Assembly: GCF_954871325.1 (NCBI RefSeq)
Contig: NC_088776.1
Span: 24,848,508 to 24,912,507 of the forward strand
Direction: 5' to 3'
Length of the DNA: 64,000 nucleotides
From: Gordionus sp. m RMFG-2023
Taxonomy: Eukaryota; Nematomorpha; Gordioida; Chordodea; Parachordodidae
Shown in pieces: positions 47,601 through 61,600 of the stretch. Made by a program: the position numbers and the translations under genes. Below the pieces are notes generated by a model. That model worked only from the letters and a program-made list of their open reading frames with translations, was not told where the DNA came from and did not search any database. The stretch's first letter is position 1, and each line of letters begins with the position of its first letter.

Positions 47601-50600
47601 TCAATTTACACGTTTTATTTCAGGTTATTTACGGCAAACTACGAGCAAGGAAATTACAACATCATCTTCAAAAACGAAACCAACTTGAGCAAAGAAAAGA
47701 GAACTTCTTCACCATCGCTAAACCATCTTCCTCACCAACAACAGTATATTCTATTTAATTTCAATTTACATGTTTTATTTCAGGTTATTTACGGCAAACT
47801 ACGAGCAAGGAAATCACAACATCATCTTCAAAAACGAAACCACCTTGAGCAAAGAAAAGAGAACTTCTTCACCATCGCTAAACCATCTTCCTCACCAACA
47901 ACAGTATATTCTATTTTATAATTTCAATTTACACGTTTTATTTCAGGTTATTTACAGCAAACTACGAACAAGGAAATCACAACATCATCTTCAAAAACGA
48001 AACCACCTTGAGTAAAGAAAAGAGAACTTCTTCACCATCGATAAACAATCTTCCTTACCAACAACAGTATATTCTATTTTATAATTTCAATTTACACGTT
48101 TTATTTCAGGTTATTTACGGCAAACTACGAACAAGGAAATCACAACATCATCTTCAAAAACGAAACCACCTTGAGTAAAGAAAAGAGAACTTCTTCACCA
48201 TCGCTAAACCATCTTCCTCACCAACAACAGTATATTCTATTTTATAATTTCAATTTACACGTTTTATTTCAGGTTATTTACGGCAAACTACGAACAAGGA
48301 AATCACAACATCATCTTCAAAAACGAAACCACCTTGAGTAAAGAAAAGAGAACTTCTTCACCATCGCTAAACCATCTTCCTCACCAACAACAGTATATTC
48401 TATTTTATAATTTCAATTTACACGTTTTATTTCAGGTTATTTACGGCAAACTACGAACAAGGAAATCACAACATCATCTTCAAAAACGAAACCACCTTGA
48501 GTAAAGAAAAGAGAACTTCTTCACCATCGCTAAACCATCTTCCTCACCAACAACAGTATATTCTATTTTATAATTTCAATTTACACGTTTTATTTCAGGT
48601 TATTTACGGCAAACTACGAACAAGGAAATCACAACATCATCTTCAAAAAAACCACCTTGAGCAAAGAAAAGAGAACTTCTTCACCATCGCTAAACCATCT
48701 TCCTAACCAACAACAGTATATTCTATTTAATTTCAATTTACACATTTTATTTCAGGTTATTTACGGCAAACTACGAGCAAGGAAATTACAACATCATCTT
48801 CAAAAACGAAACCAACTTGAGCAAAGAAAAGAGAACTTCTTCACCATCGCTAAACCATCTTCCTCACCAACAACAGTATATTCTATTTAATTTCAATTTA
48901 CATGTTTTATTTCAGGTTATTTACGGCAAACTACGAGCAAGGAAATCACAACATCATCTTCAAAAACGAAACCACCTTGAGCAAAGAAAAGAGAACTTCT
49001 TCACCATCGCTAAACCATCTTCCTCACCAACAACAGTATATTCTATTTTATAATTTCAATTTACACGTTTTATTTCAGGTTATTTACAGCAAACTACGAA
49101 CAAGGAAATCACAACATCATCTTCAAAAACGAAACCACCTTGAGTAAAGAAAAGAGAACTTCTTCACCATCGATAAACAATCTTCCTTACCAACAACAGT
49201 ATATTCTATTTTATAATTTCAATTTACACGTTTTATTTCAGGTTATTTACGGCAAACTACGAACAAGGAAATCACAACATAATCTTCAAAAACGAAACCA
49301 CCTTGAGCAAAGAAAAGAGAACTTCTTCACCATCGCTACCAACAACAGTAAATTCTATTTTATAATTTCAATTTACACGTTTTATTTCAGGTTATTTACG
49401 GCAAACTACGAGCAAGGAAATCACAACATCATCTTCAAAAACGAAACCACCTTGAGCAAAGAAAAGAGAACTTCTTCACCATCGCTAAAGCATCTTCCTC
49501 ACCAACAACAGTATATTCTAATTTATAATTTCAATTTACACGTTTTATTTCAGGTTATTTACGGCAAACTACGAACAAGGAAATCACAACATCATCTTCA
49601 AAATCAAAACCACCTTGAGCAAAGAAAAGAGAACTTCTTCACCATCGCTACCAACAACAGTAAATTCTATTTTATAATTTCAATTTACACGTTTTTTTTC
49701 AGGTTATTTACGGCAAACTACGAGCAAGGAAATTACAACATCATCTTCAAAAACGAAACCAACTTGAGCAAAGAAAAGAGAACTTCTTCACCATCGCTAA
49801 ACCATCTTCCTCACCAACATCAGTATATTCTATTTTAATTTCAATTTACATGTTTTATTTCAGGTTATTTACGGCAAACTACGAGCAAGGAAATCACAAC
49901 ATCATCTTCAAAAACGAAACCACCTTGAGCAAAGAAAAGAGAACTTCTTCACCATCGCTAAACCATCTTCCTCACCAACAACAGTATATTCTATTTTATA
50001 ATTTCAATTTACACGTTTTATTTCAGGTTATTTACGGCAAACTACGAACAAGGAAATCACAACATCATCTTCAAAAACGAAACCACCTTGAGCAAAGAAA
50101 AGAGAACTTCTTCACCATCGCTACCAACAACAGTAAATTATATTTTATAATTTCAATTTACACGTTTTATTTCAGGTTATTTACGGCAAACTACGAACAA
50201 GGAAATCACAACATCATCTTCAAAAAAACCACCTTGAGCAAAGAAAAGAGAACTTCTTCACCATCGCTAAACCATCTTCCTCACCAACAACAGTATATTC
50301 TATTTAATTTCAATTTACACATTTTATTTCAGGTTATTTACGGCAAACTACGAGCAAGGAAATTACAACATCATCTTCAAAAACGAAACCAACTTGAGCA
50401 AAGAAAAGAGAACTTCTTCACCATCGCTAAACCATCTTCCTCACCAACAACAGTATATTCTATTTAATTTCAATTTACACGTTTTATTTCAGGTTATTTA
50501 CGGCAAACTACGAGCAAGGAAATTACAACATCATCTTCAAAAACGAAACCAACTTGAGCAAAGAAAAGAGAACTTCTTCACCATCGCTAAACCATCTTCC

Positions 50601-52140
50601 TCACCAACAACAGTATATTCTATTTAATTTCAATTTACATGTTTTATTTCAGGTTATTTACGGCAAACTACGAGCAAGGAAATCACAACATCATCTTCAA
50701 AAACGAAACCACCTTGAGCAAAGAAAAGAGAACTTCTTCACCATCGCTAAACCATCTTCCTCACCAACAACAGTATATTCTATTTTATAATTTCAATTTA
50801 CACGTTTTATTTCAGGTTATTTACAGCAAACTACGAACAAGGAAATCACAACATCATCTTCAAAAACGAAACCACCTTGAGTAAAGAAAAGAGAACTTCT
50901 TCACCATCGATAAACAATCTTCCTTACCAACAACAGTATATTCTATTTTATAATTTCAATTTACACGTTTTATTTCAGGTTATTTACGGCAAACTACGAA
51001 CAAGGAAATCACAACATCATCTTCAAAAACGAAACCACCTTGAGTAAAGAAAAGAGAACTTCTTCACCATCGCTAAACCATCTTCCTCACCAACAACAGT
51101 ATATTCTATTTTATAATTTCAATTTACACGTTTTATTTCAGGTTATTTACGGCAAACTACGAACAAGGAAATCACAACATCATCTTCAAAAACGAAACCA
51201 CCTTGAGTAAAGAAAAGAGAACTTCTTCACCATCGCTAAACCATCTTCCTCACCAACAACAGTATATTCTATTTTATAATTTCAATTTACACGTTTTATT
51301 TCAGGTTATTTACGGCAAACTACGAACAAGGAAATCACAACATCATCTTCAAAAACGAAACCACCTTGAGTAAAGAAAAGAGAACTTCTTCACCATCGCT
51401 AAACCATCTTCCTCACCAACAACAGTATATTCTATTTTATAATTTCAATTTACACGTTTTATTTCAGGTTATTTACGGCAAACTACGAACAAGGAAATCA
51501 CAACATCATCTTCAAAAAAACCACCTTGAGCAAAGAAAAGAGAACTTCTTCACCATCGCTAAACCATCTTCCTAACCAACAACAGTATATTCTATTTAAT
51601 TTCAATTTACACATTTTATTTCAGGTTATTTACGGCAAACTACGAGCAAGGAAATTACAACATCATCTTCAAAAACGAAACCAACTTGAGCAAAGAAAAG
51701 AGAACTTCTTCACCATCGCTAAACCATCTTCCTCACCAACAACAGTATATTCTATTTAATTTCAATTTACATGTTTTATTTCAGGTTATTTACGGCAAAC
51801 TACGAGCAAGGAAATCACAACATCATCTTCAAAAACGAAACCACCTTGAGCAAAGAAAAGAGAACTTCTTCACCATCGCTAAACCATCTTCCTCACCAAC
51901 AACAGTATATTCTATTTTATAATTTCAATTTACACGTTTTATTTCAGGTTATTTACAGCAAACTACGAACAAGGAAATCACAACATCATCTTCAAAAACG
52001 AAACCACCTTGAGTAAAGAAAAGAGAACTTCTTCACCATCGATAAACAATCTTCCTTACCAACAACAGTATATTCTATTTTATAATTTCAATTTACACGT
52101 TTTATTTCAGGTTATTTACGGCAAACTACGAACAAGGAAA
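46981..52140 (+). repeat. 2869-bp higher-order repeat, nearly two copies
   Basis: Variants match at 46981/49850, 47525/50394, 48497/51366, 48817/51686 and 49140/52009. It overlaps the second copy of the 1576-bp unit, so the two duplications are nested. Confidence 0.88.
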
Positions 52141-55100
52141 TCACAACATCATCTTCAAAAACGAAACCACCTTGAGCAAAGAAAAGAGAACTTCTTCACC
52201 ATCGCTACCAACAACAGTAAATTATATTTTATAATTTCAATTTACACGTTTTTTTTCAGGTTATTTACGGCTAACTACGAGCAAGGAAATTACAACATCA
52301 TCTTCAAAAACGAAACCAACTTGAGCAAAGAAAAAAGAACTTCTTCACCATCGCTAAACCATCTTCCTCACCAACAACAGTATATTCTATTTATAATTTC
52401 AATTTACACGTTTTATTTCAGGTTATTTACGGCAAACTACGAACAAGGAAATCACAACATCATCTTCAAAATCAAAACCACCTTGAGCAAAGAAAAGAGA
52501 ACTTCTTCACCATCGCTACCAACAACAGTAAATTCTATTTTATAATTTAAATTTACACGTTTTTTTTCAGGTTATTTACGGCAAACTACGAACAAGGAAA
52601 TCACAACATAATCTTCAAAAACGAAACCACCTTGAGCAAAGAAAAGAGAACTTCTTCACCATCGCTACCAACAACAGTAAATTCTATTTTATAATTTCAA
52701 TTTACACGTTTTATTTCAGGTTATTTACGGCAAACTACGAGCAAGGAAATCACAACATCATCTTCAAAAACGAAACCACCTTGAGCAAAGAAAAGAGAAC
52801 TTCTTCACCATCGCTAAACCATCTTCCTCACCAACAACAGTATATTCTATTTTATAATTTCAATTTACACGTTTTATTTCAGGTTATTTACGGCAAACTA
52901 CGAACAAGGAAATCACAACATCATCTTCAAAATCAAAACCACCTTGAGCAAAGAAAAGAGAACTTCTTCACCATCGCTACCAACAACAGTAAATTCTATT
53001 TTATAATTTCAATTTACACGTTTTTTTTCAGGTTATTTACGGCAAACTACGAGCAAGGAAATTACAACATCATCTTCAAAAACGAAACCAACTTGAGCAA
53101 AGAAAAGAGAACTTCTTCACCATCGCTAAACCATCTTCCTCACCAACAACAGTATATTCTATTTAATTTCAATTTACATGTTTTATTTCAGGTTATTTAC
53201 GGCAAACTACGAGCAAGGAAATCACAACATCATCTTCAAAAACGAAACCACCTTGAGCAAAGAAAAGAGAACTTCTTCACCATCGCTAAACCATCTTCCT
53301 CACCAACAACAGTATATTCTATTTTATAATTTCAATTTACACGTTTTATTTCAGGTTATTTACGGCAAACTACGAACAAGGAAATCACAACATCATCTTC
53401 AAAAACGAAACCACCTTGAGTAAAGAAAAGAGAACTTCTTCACCATCGCTAAACCATCTTCCTCACCAACAACAGTATATTCTATTTTATAATTTCAATT
53501 TACACGTTTTATTTCAGGTTATTTACGGCAAACTACGAACAAGGAAATCACAACATCATCTTCAAAAAAACCACCTTGAGCAAAGAAAAGAGAACTTCTT
53601 CACCATCGCTAAACCATCTTCCTCACCAACAACAGTATATTCTATTTAATTTCAATTTACACATTTTATTTCACGTTATTTACGGCAAACTACGAGCAAG
53701 GAAATTACAACATCATCTTCAAAAACGAAACCAACTTGAGCAAAGAAAAGAGAACTTCTTCACCATCGCTAAACCATCTTCCTCACCAACAACAGTATAT
53801 TCTATTTAATTTCAATTTACATGTTTTATTTCAGGTTATTTACGGCAAACTACGAGCAAGGAAATCACAACATCATCTTCAAAAACGAAACCACCTTGAG
53901 CAAAGAAAAGAGAACTTCTTCACCATCGCTAAACCATCTTCCTCACCAACAACAGTATATTCTATTTTATAATTTCAATTTACACGTTTTATTTCAGGTT
54001 ATTTACGGCAAACTACGAACAAGGAAATCACAACATCATCTTCAAAAAAACCACCTTGAGCAAAGAAAAGAGAACTTCTTCACCATCGCTAAACCATCTT
54101 CCTCACCAACAACAGTATATTCTATTTAATTTCAATTTACACATTTTATTTCAGGTTATTTACGGCAAACTACGAGCAAGGAAATTACAACATCATCTTC
54201 AAAAACGAAACCAACTTGAGCAAAGAAAAGAGAACTTCTTCACCATCGCTAAACCATCTTCCTCACCAACAACAGTATATTCTATTTAATTTCAATTTAC
54301 ACGTTTTATTTCAGGTTATTTACGGCAAACTACGAACAAGGAAATCACAACATCATCTTCAAAAACGAAACCACCTTGAGCAAAGAAAAGAGAACTTCTT
54401 CACCATCGCTACCAACAACAGTAAATTCTATTTTATAATTTCAATTTACACGTTTTTTTTCAGGTTATTTACGGCAAACTACGAGCAAGGAAATTACAAC
54501 AACATCTTCAAAAACGAAACCACCTTGAGTAAAGAAAAGAGAACTTCTTCACCATCGCTAAACCATCTTCCTCACCAACAACAGTATATTCTATTTTATA
54601 ATTTCAATTTACACGTTTTATTTCAGGTTATTTACAGCAAACTACGAACAAGGAAATCACAACATCATCTTCAAAAACGAAACCACCTTGAGTAAAGAAA
54701 AGAGAACTTCTTCACCATCGATAAACAATCTTCCTTACCAACAACAGTATATTCTATTTTATAATTTCAATTTACACGTTTTATTTCAGGTTATTTACGG
54801 CAAACTACGAACAAGGAAATCACAACATCATCTTCAAAAACGAAACCACCTTGAGCAAAGAAAAGAGAACTTCTTCACCATCGCTACCAACAACAGTAAA
54901 TTCTATTTTATAATTTCAATTTACACGTTTTTTTTCAGGTTATTTACAGCAAACTACGAACAAGGAAATCACAACATCATCTTCAAAAACGAAACCACCT
55001 TGAGTAAAGAAAAGAGAACTTCTTCACCATCGATAAACAATCTTCCTTACCAACAACAGTATATTCTATTTTATAATTTAAATTTACACGTTTTTTTTCA

Positions 55101-55945
55101 GGTTATTTACGGCAAACTACGAACAAGGAAATCACAACATAATCTTCAAAAACGAAACCACCTTGAGCAAAGAAAAGAGAACTTCTTCACCATCGCTACC
55201 AACAACAGTAAATTCTATTTTATAATTTCAATTTACACGTTTTATTTCAGGTTATTTACGGCAAACTACGAGCAAGGAAATCACAACATCATCTTCAAAA
55301 ACGAAACCACCTTGAGCAAAGAAAAGAGAACTTCTTCACCATCGCTAAACCATCTTCCTCACCAACAACAGTATATTCTAATTTATAATTTCAATTTACA
55401 CGTTTTATTTCAGGTTATTTACGGCAAACTACGAACAAGGAAATCACAACATCATCTTCAAAATCAAAACCACCTTGAGCAAAGAAAAGAGAACTTCTTC
55501 ACCATCGCTACCAACAACAGTAAATTCTATTTTATAATTTCAATTTACACGTTTTTTTTCAGGTTATTTACGGCAAACTACGAGCAAGGAAATTACAACA
55601 TCATCTTCAAAAACGAAACCAACTTGAGCAAAGAAAAGAGAACTTCTTCACCATCGCTAAACCATCTTCCTCACCAACAACAGTATATTCTATTTAATTT
55701 CAATTTACATGTTTTATTTCAGGTTATTTACGGCAAACTACGAGCAAGGAAATCACAACATCATCTTCAAAAACGAAACCACCTTGAGCAAAGAAAAGAG
55801 AACTTCTTCACCATCGCTAAACCATCTTCCTCACCAACAACAGTATATTCTATTTTATAATTTCAATTTACACGTTTTATTTCAGGTTATTTAGGCAAAC
55901 TACGAACAAGGAAATCACAACATCATCTTCAAAAACGAAACCACC

Positions 55946-58600
55946 TTGAGTAAAGAAAAGAGAACTTCTTCACCATCGCTAAACCATCTTCCTCACCAAC
56001 AACAGTATATTCTATTTTATAATTTCAATTTACACGTTTTATTTCAGGTTATTTACGGCAAACTACGAACAAGGAAATCACAACATCATCTTCAAAAAAA
56101 CCACCTTGAGCAAAGAAAAGAGAACTTCTTCACCATCGCTAAACCATCTTCCTCACCAAATTCTATTTAATTTCAATTTACACATTTTATTTCAGGTTAT
56201 TTACGGCAAACTACGAGCAAGGAAATTACAACATCATCTTCAAAAACGAAACCAACTTGAGCAAAGAAAAGAGAACTTCTTCACCATCGCTAAACCATCT
56301 TCCTCACCAACAACAGTATATTCTATTTAATTTCAATTTACATGTTTTATTTCAGGTTATTTACGGCAAACTACGAGCAAGGAAATCACAACATCATCTT
56401 CAAAAACGAAACCACCTTGAGCAAAGAAAAGAGAACTTCTTCACCATCGCTAAACCATCTTCCTCACCAACAACAGTATATTCTATTTTATAATTTCAAT
56501 TTACACGTTTTATTTCAGGTTATTTACAGCAAACTACGAACAAGGAAATCACAACATCATCTTCAAAAACGAAACCACCTTGAGTAAAGAAAAGAGAACT
56601 TCTTCACCATCGATAAACAATCTTCCTTACCAACAACAGTATATTCTATTTTATAATTTCAATTTACACGTTTTATTTCAGGTTATTTACGGCAAACTAC
56701 GAACAAGGAAATCACAACATCATCTTCAAAAACGAAACCACCTTGAGTAAAGAAAAGAGAACTTCTTCACCATCGCTAAACCATCTTCCTCACCAACAAC
56801 AGTATATTCTATTTTATAATTTCAATTTACACGTTTTATTTCAGGTTATTTACGGCAAACTACGAACAAGGAAATCACAACATCATCTTCAAAAACGAAA
56901 CCACCTTGAGTAAAGAAAAGAGAACTTCTTCACCATCGCTAAACCATCTTCCTCACCAACAACAGTATATTCTATTTTATAATTTCAATTTACACGTTTT
57001 ATTTCAGGTTATTTACGGCAAACTACGAACAAGGAAATCACAACATCATCTTCAAAAAAACCACCTTGAGCAAAGAAAAGAGAACTTCTTCACCATCGCT
57101 AAACCATCTTCCTCACCAAATTCTATTTAATTTCAATTTACACATTTTATTTCAGGTTATTTACGGCAAACTACGAGCAAGGAAATTACAACATCATCTT
57201 CAAAAACGAAACCAACTTGAGCAAAGAAAAGAGAACTTCTTCACCATCGCTAAACCATCTTCCTCACCAACAACAGTATATTCTATTTAATTTCAATTTA
57301 CATGTTTTATTTCAGGTTATTTACGGCAAACTACGAGCAAGGAAATCACAACATCATCTTCAAAAACGAAACCACCTTGAGCAAAGAAAAGAGAACTTCT
57401 TCACCATCGCTAAACCATCTTCCTCACCAACAACAGTATATTCTATTTTATAATTTCAATTTACACGTTTTATTTCAGGTTATTTACAGCAAACTACGAA
57501 CAAGGAAATCACAACATCATCTTCAAAAACGAAACCACCTTGAGTAAAGAAAAGAGAACTTCTTCACCATCGATAAACAATCTTCCTTACCAACAACAGT
57601 ATATTCTATTTTATAATTTCAATTTACACGTTTTATTTCAGGTTATTTACGGCAAACTACGAACAAGGAAATCACAACATCATCTTCAAAAACGAAACCA
57701 CCTTGAGTAAAGAAAAGAGAACTTCTTCACCATCGCTAAACCATCTTCCTCACCAACAACAGTATATTCTATTTTATAATTTCAATTTACACGTTTTATT
57801 TCAGGTTATTTACGGCAAACTACGAACAAGGAAATCACAACATCATCTTCAAAAACGAAACCACCTTGAGTAAAGAAAAGAGAACTTCTTCACCATCGCT
57901 AAACCATCTTCCTCACCAACAACAGTATATTCTATTTTATAATTTCAATTTACACGTTTTATTTCAGGTTATTTACGGCAAACTACGAACAAGGAAATCA
58001 CAACATCATCTTCAAAAAAACCACCTTGAGCAAAGAAAAGAGAACTTCTTCACCATCGCTAAACCATCTTCCTAACCAACAACAGTATATTCTATTTAAT
58101 TTCAATTTACACATTTTATTTCAGGTTATTTACGGCAAACTACGAGCAAGGAAATTACAACATCATCTTCAAAAACGAAACCAACTTGAGCAAAGAAAAG
58201 AGAACTTCTTCACCATCGCTAAACCATCTTCCTCACCAACAACAGTATATTCTATTTAATTTCAATTTACATGTTTTATTTCAGGTTATTTACGGCAAAC
58301 TACGAGCAAGGAAATCACAACATCATCTTCAAAAACGAAACCACCTTGAGCAAAGAAAAGAGAACTTCTTCACCATCGCTAAACCATCTTCCTCACCAAC
58401 AACAGTATATTCTATTTTATAATTTCAATTTACACGTTTTATTTCAGGTTATTTACAGCAAACTACGAACAAGGAAATCACAACATCATCTTCAAAAACG
58501 AAACCACCTTGAGTAAAGAAAAGAGAACTTCTTCACCATCGATAAACAATCTTCCTTACCAACAACAGTATATTCTATTTTATAATTTCAATTTACACGT
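55946..58600 (+). repeat. 960-bp higher-order repeat, two full copies and a related third
   Basis: Variants recur at 55946/56906/57866. The first two copies share a 9-bp deletion (CACCAAATTC, near 56156 and 57116) that the third lacks. Confidence 0.88.
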
Positions 58601-61600
58601 TTTATTTCAGGTTATTTACGGCAAACTACGAACAAGGAAATCACAACATCATCTTCAAAAACGAAACCACCTTGAGCAAAGAAAAGAGAACTTCTTCACC
58701 ATCGCTACCAACAACAGTAAATTATATTTTATAATTTCAATTTACACGTTTTTTTTCAGGTTATTTACGGCTAACTACGAGCAAGGAAATTACAACATCA
58801 TCTTCAAAAACGAAACCAACTTGAGCAAAGAAAAAAGAACTTCTTCACCATCGCTAAACCATCTTCCTCACCAACAACAGTATATTCTATTTAATTTCAA
58901 TTTACACGTTTTATTTCAGGTTATTTACGGCAAACTACGAGCAAGGAAATCACAACATCATTTTCAAAAACGAAACCACCTTGAGCAAAGAAAAGTGAAC
59001 TTCTTCACCATCGCTAAACCATCTTCCTCACCAACAACAGTATATTCTATTTAATTTCAATTTACACATTTTATTTCAGGTTATTTACGGCAAACTACGA
59101 GCAAGGAAATCACAACATCATCTTCAAAAACGAAACCACCTTGAGCAAAGAAAAGAGAACTTCTTCACCATCGCTAAACCATCTTCCTCACCAACAACAG
59201 TATATTCTATTTTATAATTTCAATTTACACGTTTTATTTCAGGTTATTTACGGCAAACTACGAACAAGGAAATCACAACATCATCTTCAAAAACGAAACC
59301 ACCTTGAGCAAAGAAAAGAGAACTTCTTCACCATCGCTACCAACAACAGTAAATTCTATTTTATAATTTCAGTTTACACGTTTTTTTTCAGGTTATTTAC
59401 GGCAAACTACGAGCAAGGAAATTACAACAACATCTTCAAAAATGAAACCAACTTGAGCAAAGAAAAAAGAACTTCTTCACCATCGCTAAACCATCTTCCT
59501 CACCAACAACAGTATATTCTATTTAATTTCAATTTACACGTTTTATTTCAGGTTATTTACGGCAAACTACGAACAAGGAAATCACAACATCATCTTCAAA
59601 AACGAAACCACCTTGAGCAAAGAAAAGAGAACTTCTTCACCATCGCTAAACCATCTTCCTCACCAACAACAGTATATTCTATTTTATAATTTCAATTTAC
59701 ACGTTTTATTTCAGGTTATTTACGGCAAACTACGAACAAGGAAATCACAACATCATCTTCAAAAACGAAACCACCTTGAGTAAAGAAAAGAGAACTTCTT
59801 CACCATCGATAAACAATCTTCCTCACCAACAACAGTATATTCTATTTTATAATTTCAATTTACACGTTTTATTTCAGGTTATTTACGGCAAACTACGAAC
59901 AAGGAAATCACAACATCATCTTCAAAAACGAAACCACCTTGAGCAAAGAAAAGAGAACTTCTTCACCATCGCTACCAACAACAGTAAATTCTATTTTATA
60001 ATTTAAATTTACACGTTTTTTTTCAGGTTATTTACGGCAAACTACGAACAAGGAAATCACAACATAATCTTCAAAAACGAAACCACCTTGAGCAAAGAAA
60101 AGAGAACTTCTACACCATCGCTAAACCATCTTCCTCACCAACAACAGTATATTCTATTTTATAATTTCAATTTACACGTTTTATTTCAGGTTATTTACGG
60201 CAAACTACGAACAAGGAAATCACAACATCATCTTCAAAATCAAAACCACCTTGAGCAAAGAAAAGAGAACTTCTTCACCATCGCTACCAACAACAGTAAA
60301 TTCTATTTTATAATTTCAATTTACACGTTTTTTTTCAGGTTATTTACGGCAAACTACGAGCAAGGAAATTACAACATCATCTTCAAAAACGAAACCACCT
60401 TGAGTAAAGAAAAGAGAACTTCTTCACCATCGATAAACAATCTTCCTCACCAACAACAGTATATTCTATTTTATAATTTCAATTTACACGTTTTATTTCA
60501 GGTTATTTACGGCAAACTACGAACAAGGAAATCACAACATCATCTTCAAAAACGAAACCACCTTGAGCAAAGAAAAGAGAACTTCTTCACCATCGCTACC
60601 AACAACAGTAAATTCTATTTTATAATTTCAATTTACACGTTTTATTTCAGGTTATTTACGGCAAACTACGAGCAAGGAAATCACAACATCATCTTCAAAA
60701 ACGAAACCACCTTGAGCAAAGAAAAGAGAACTTCTTCACCATCGCTAAACCATCTTCCTCACCAACAACAGTATATTCTATTTTATAATTTCAATTTACA
60801 CGTTTTATTTCAGGTTATTTACGGCAAACTACGAACAAGGAAATCACAACATCATCTTCAAAATCAAAACCACCTTGAGCAAAGAAAAGAGAACTTCTTC
60901 ACCATCGCTACCAACAACAGTAAATTCTATTTTATAATTTCAATTTACACGTTTTTTTTCAGGTTATTTACGGCAAACTACGAGCAAGGAAATTACAACA
61001 TCATCTTCAAAAACGAAACCAACTTGAGCAAAGAAAAGAGAACTTCTTCACCATCGCTAAACCATCTTCCTCACCAACAACAGTATATTCTATTTAATTT
61101 CAATTTACATGTTTTATTTCAGGTTATTTACGGCAAACTACGAGCAAGGAAATCACAACATCATCTTCAAAAACGAAACCACCTTGAGCAAAGAAAAGAG
61201 AACTTCTTCACCATCGCTAAACCATCTTCCTCACCAACAACAGTATATTCTATTTTATAATTTCAATTTACACGTTTTATTTCAGGTTATTTACGGCAAA
61301 CTACGAACAAGGAAATCACAACATCATCTTCAAAAACGAAACCACCTTGAGTAAAGAAAAGAGAACTTCTTCACCATCGCTAAACCATCTTCCTCACCAA
61401 CAACAGTATATTCTATTTTATAATTTCAATTTACACGTTTTATTTCAGGTTATTTACGGCAAACTACGAACAAGGAAATCACAACATCATCTTCAAAAAA
61501 ACCACCTTGAGCAAAGAAAAGAGAACTTCTTCACCATCGCTAAACCATCTTCCTCACCAACAACAGTATATTCTATTTAATTTCAATTTACACATTTTAT

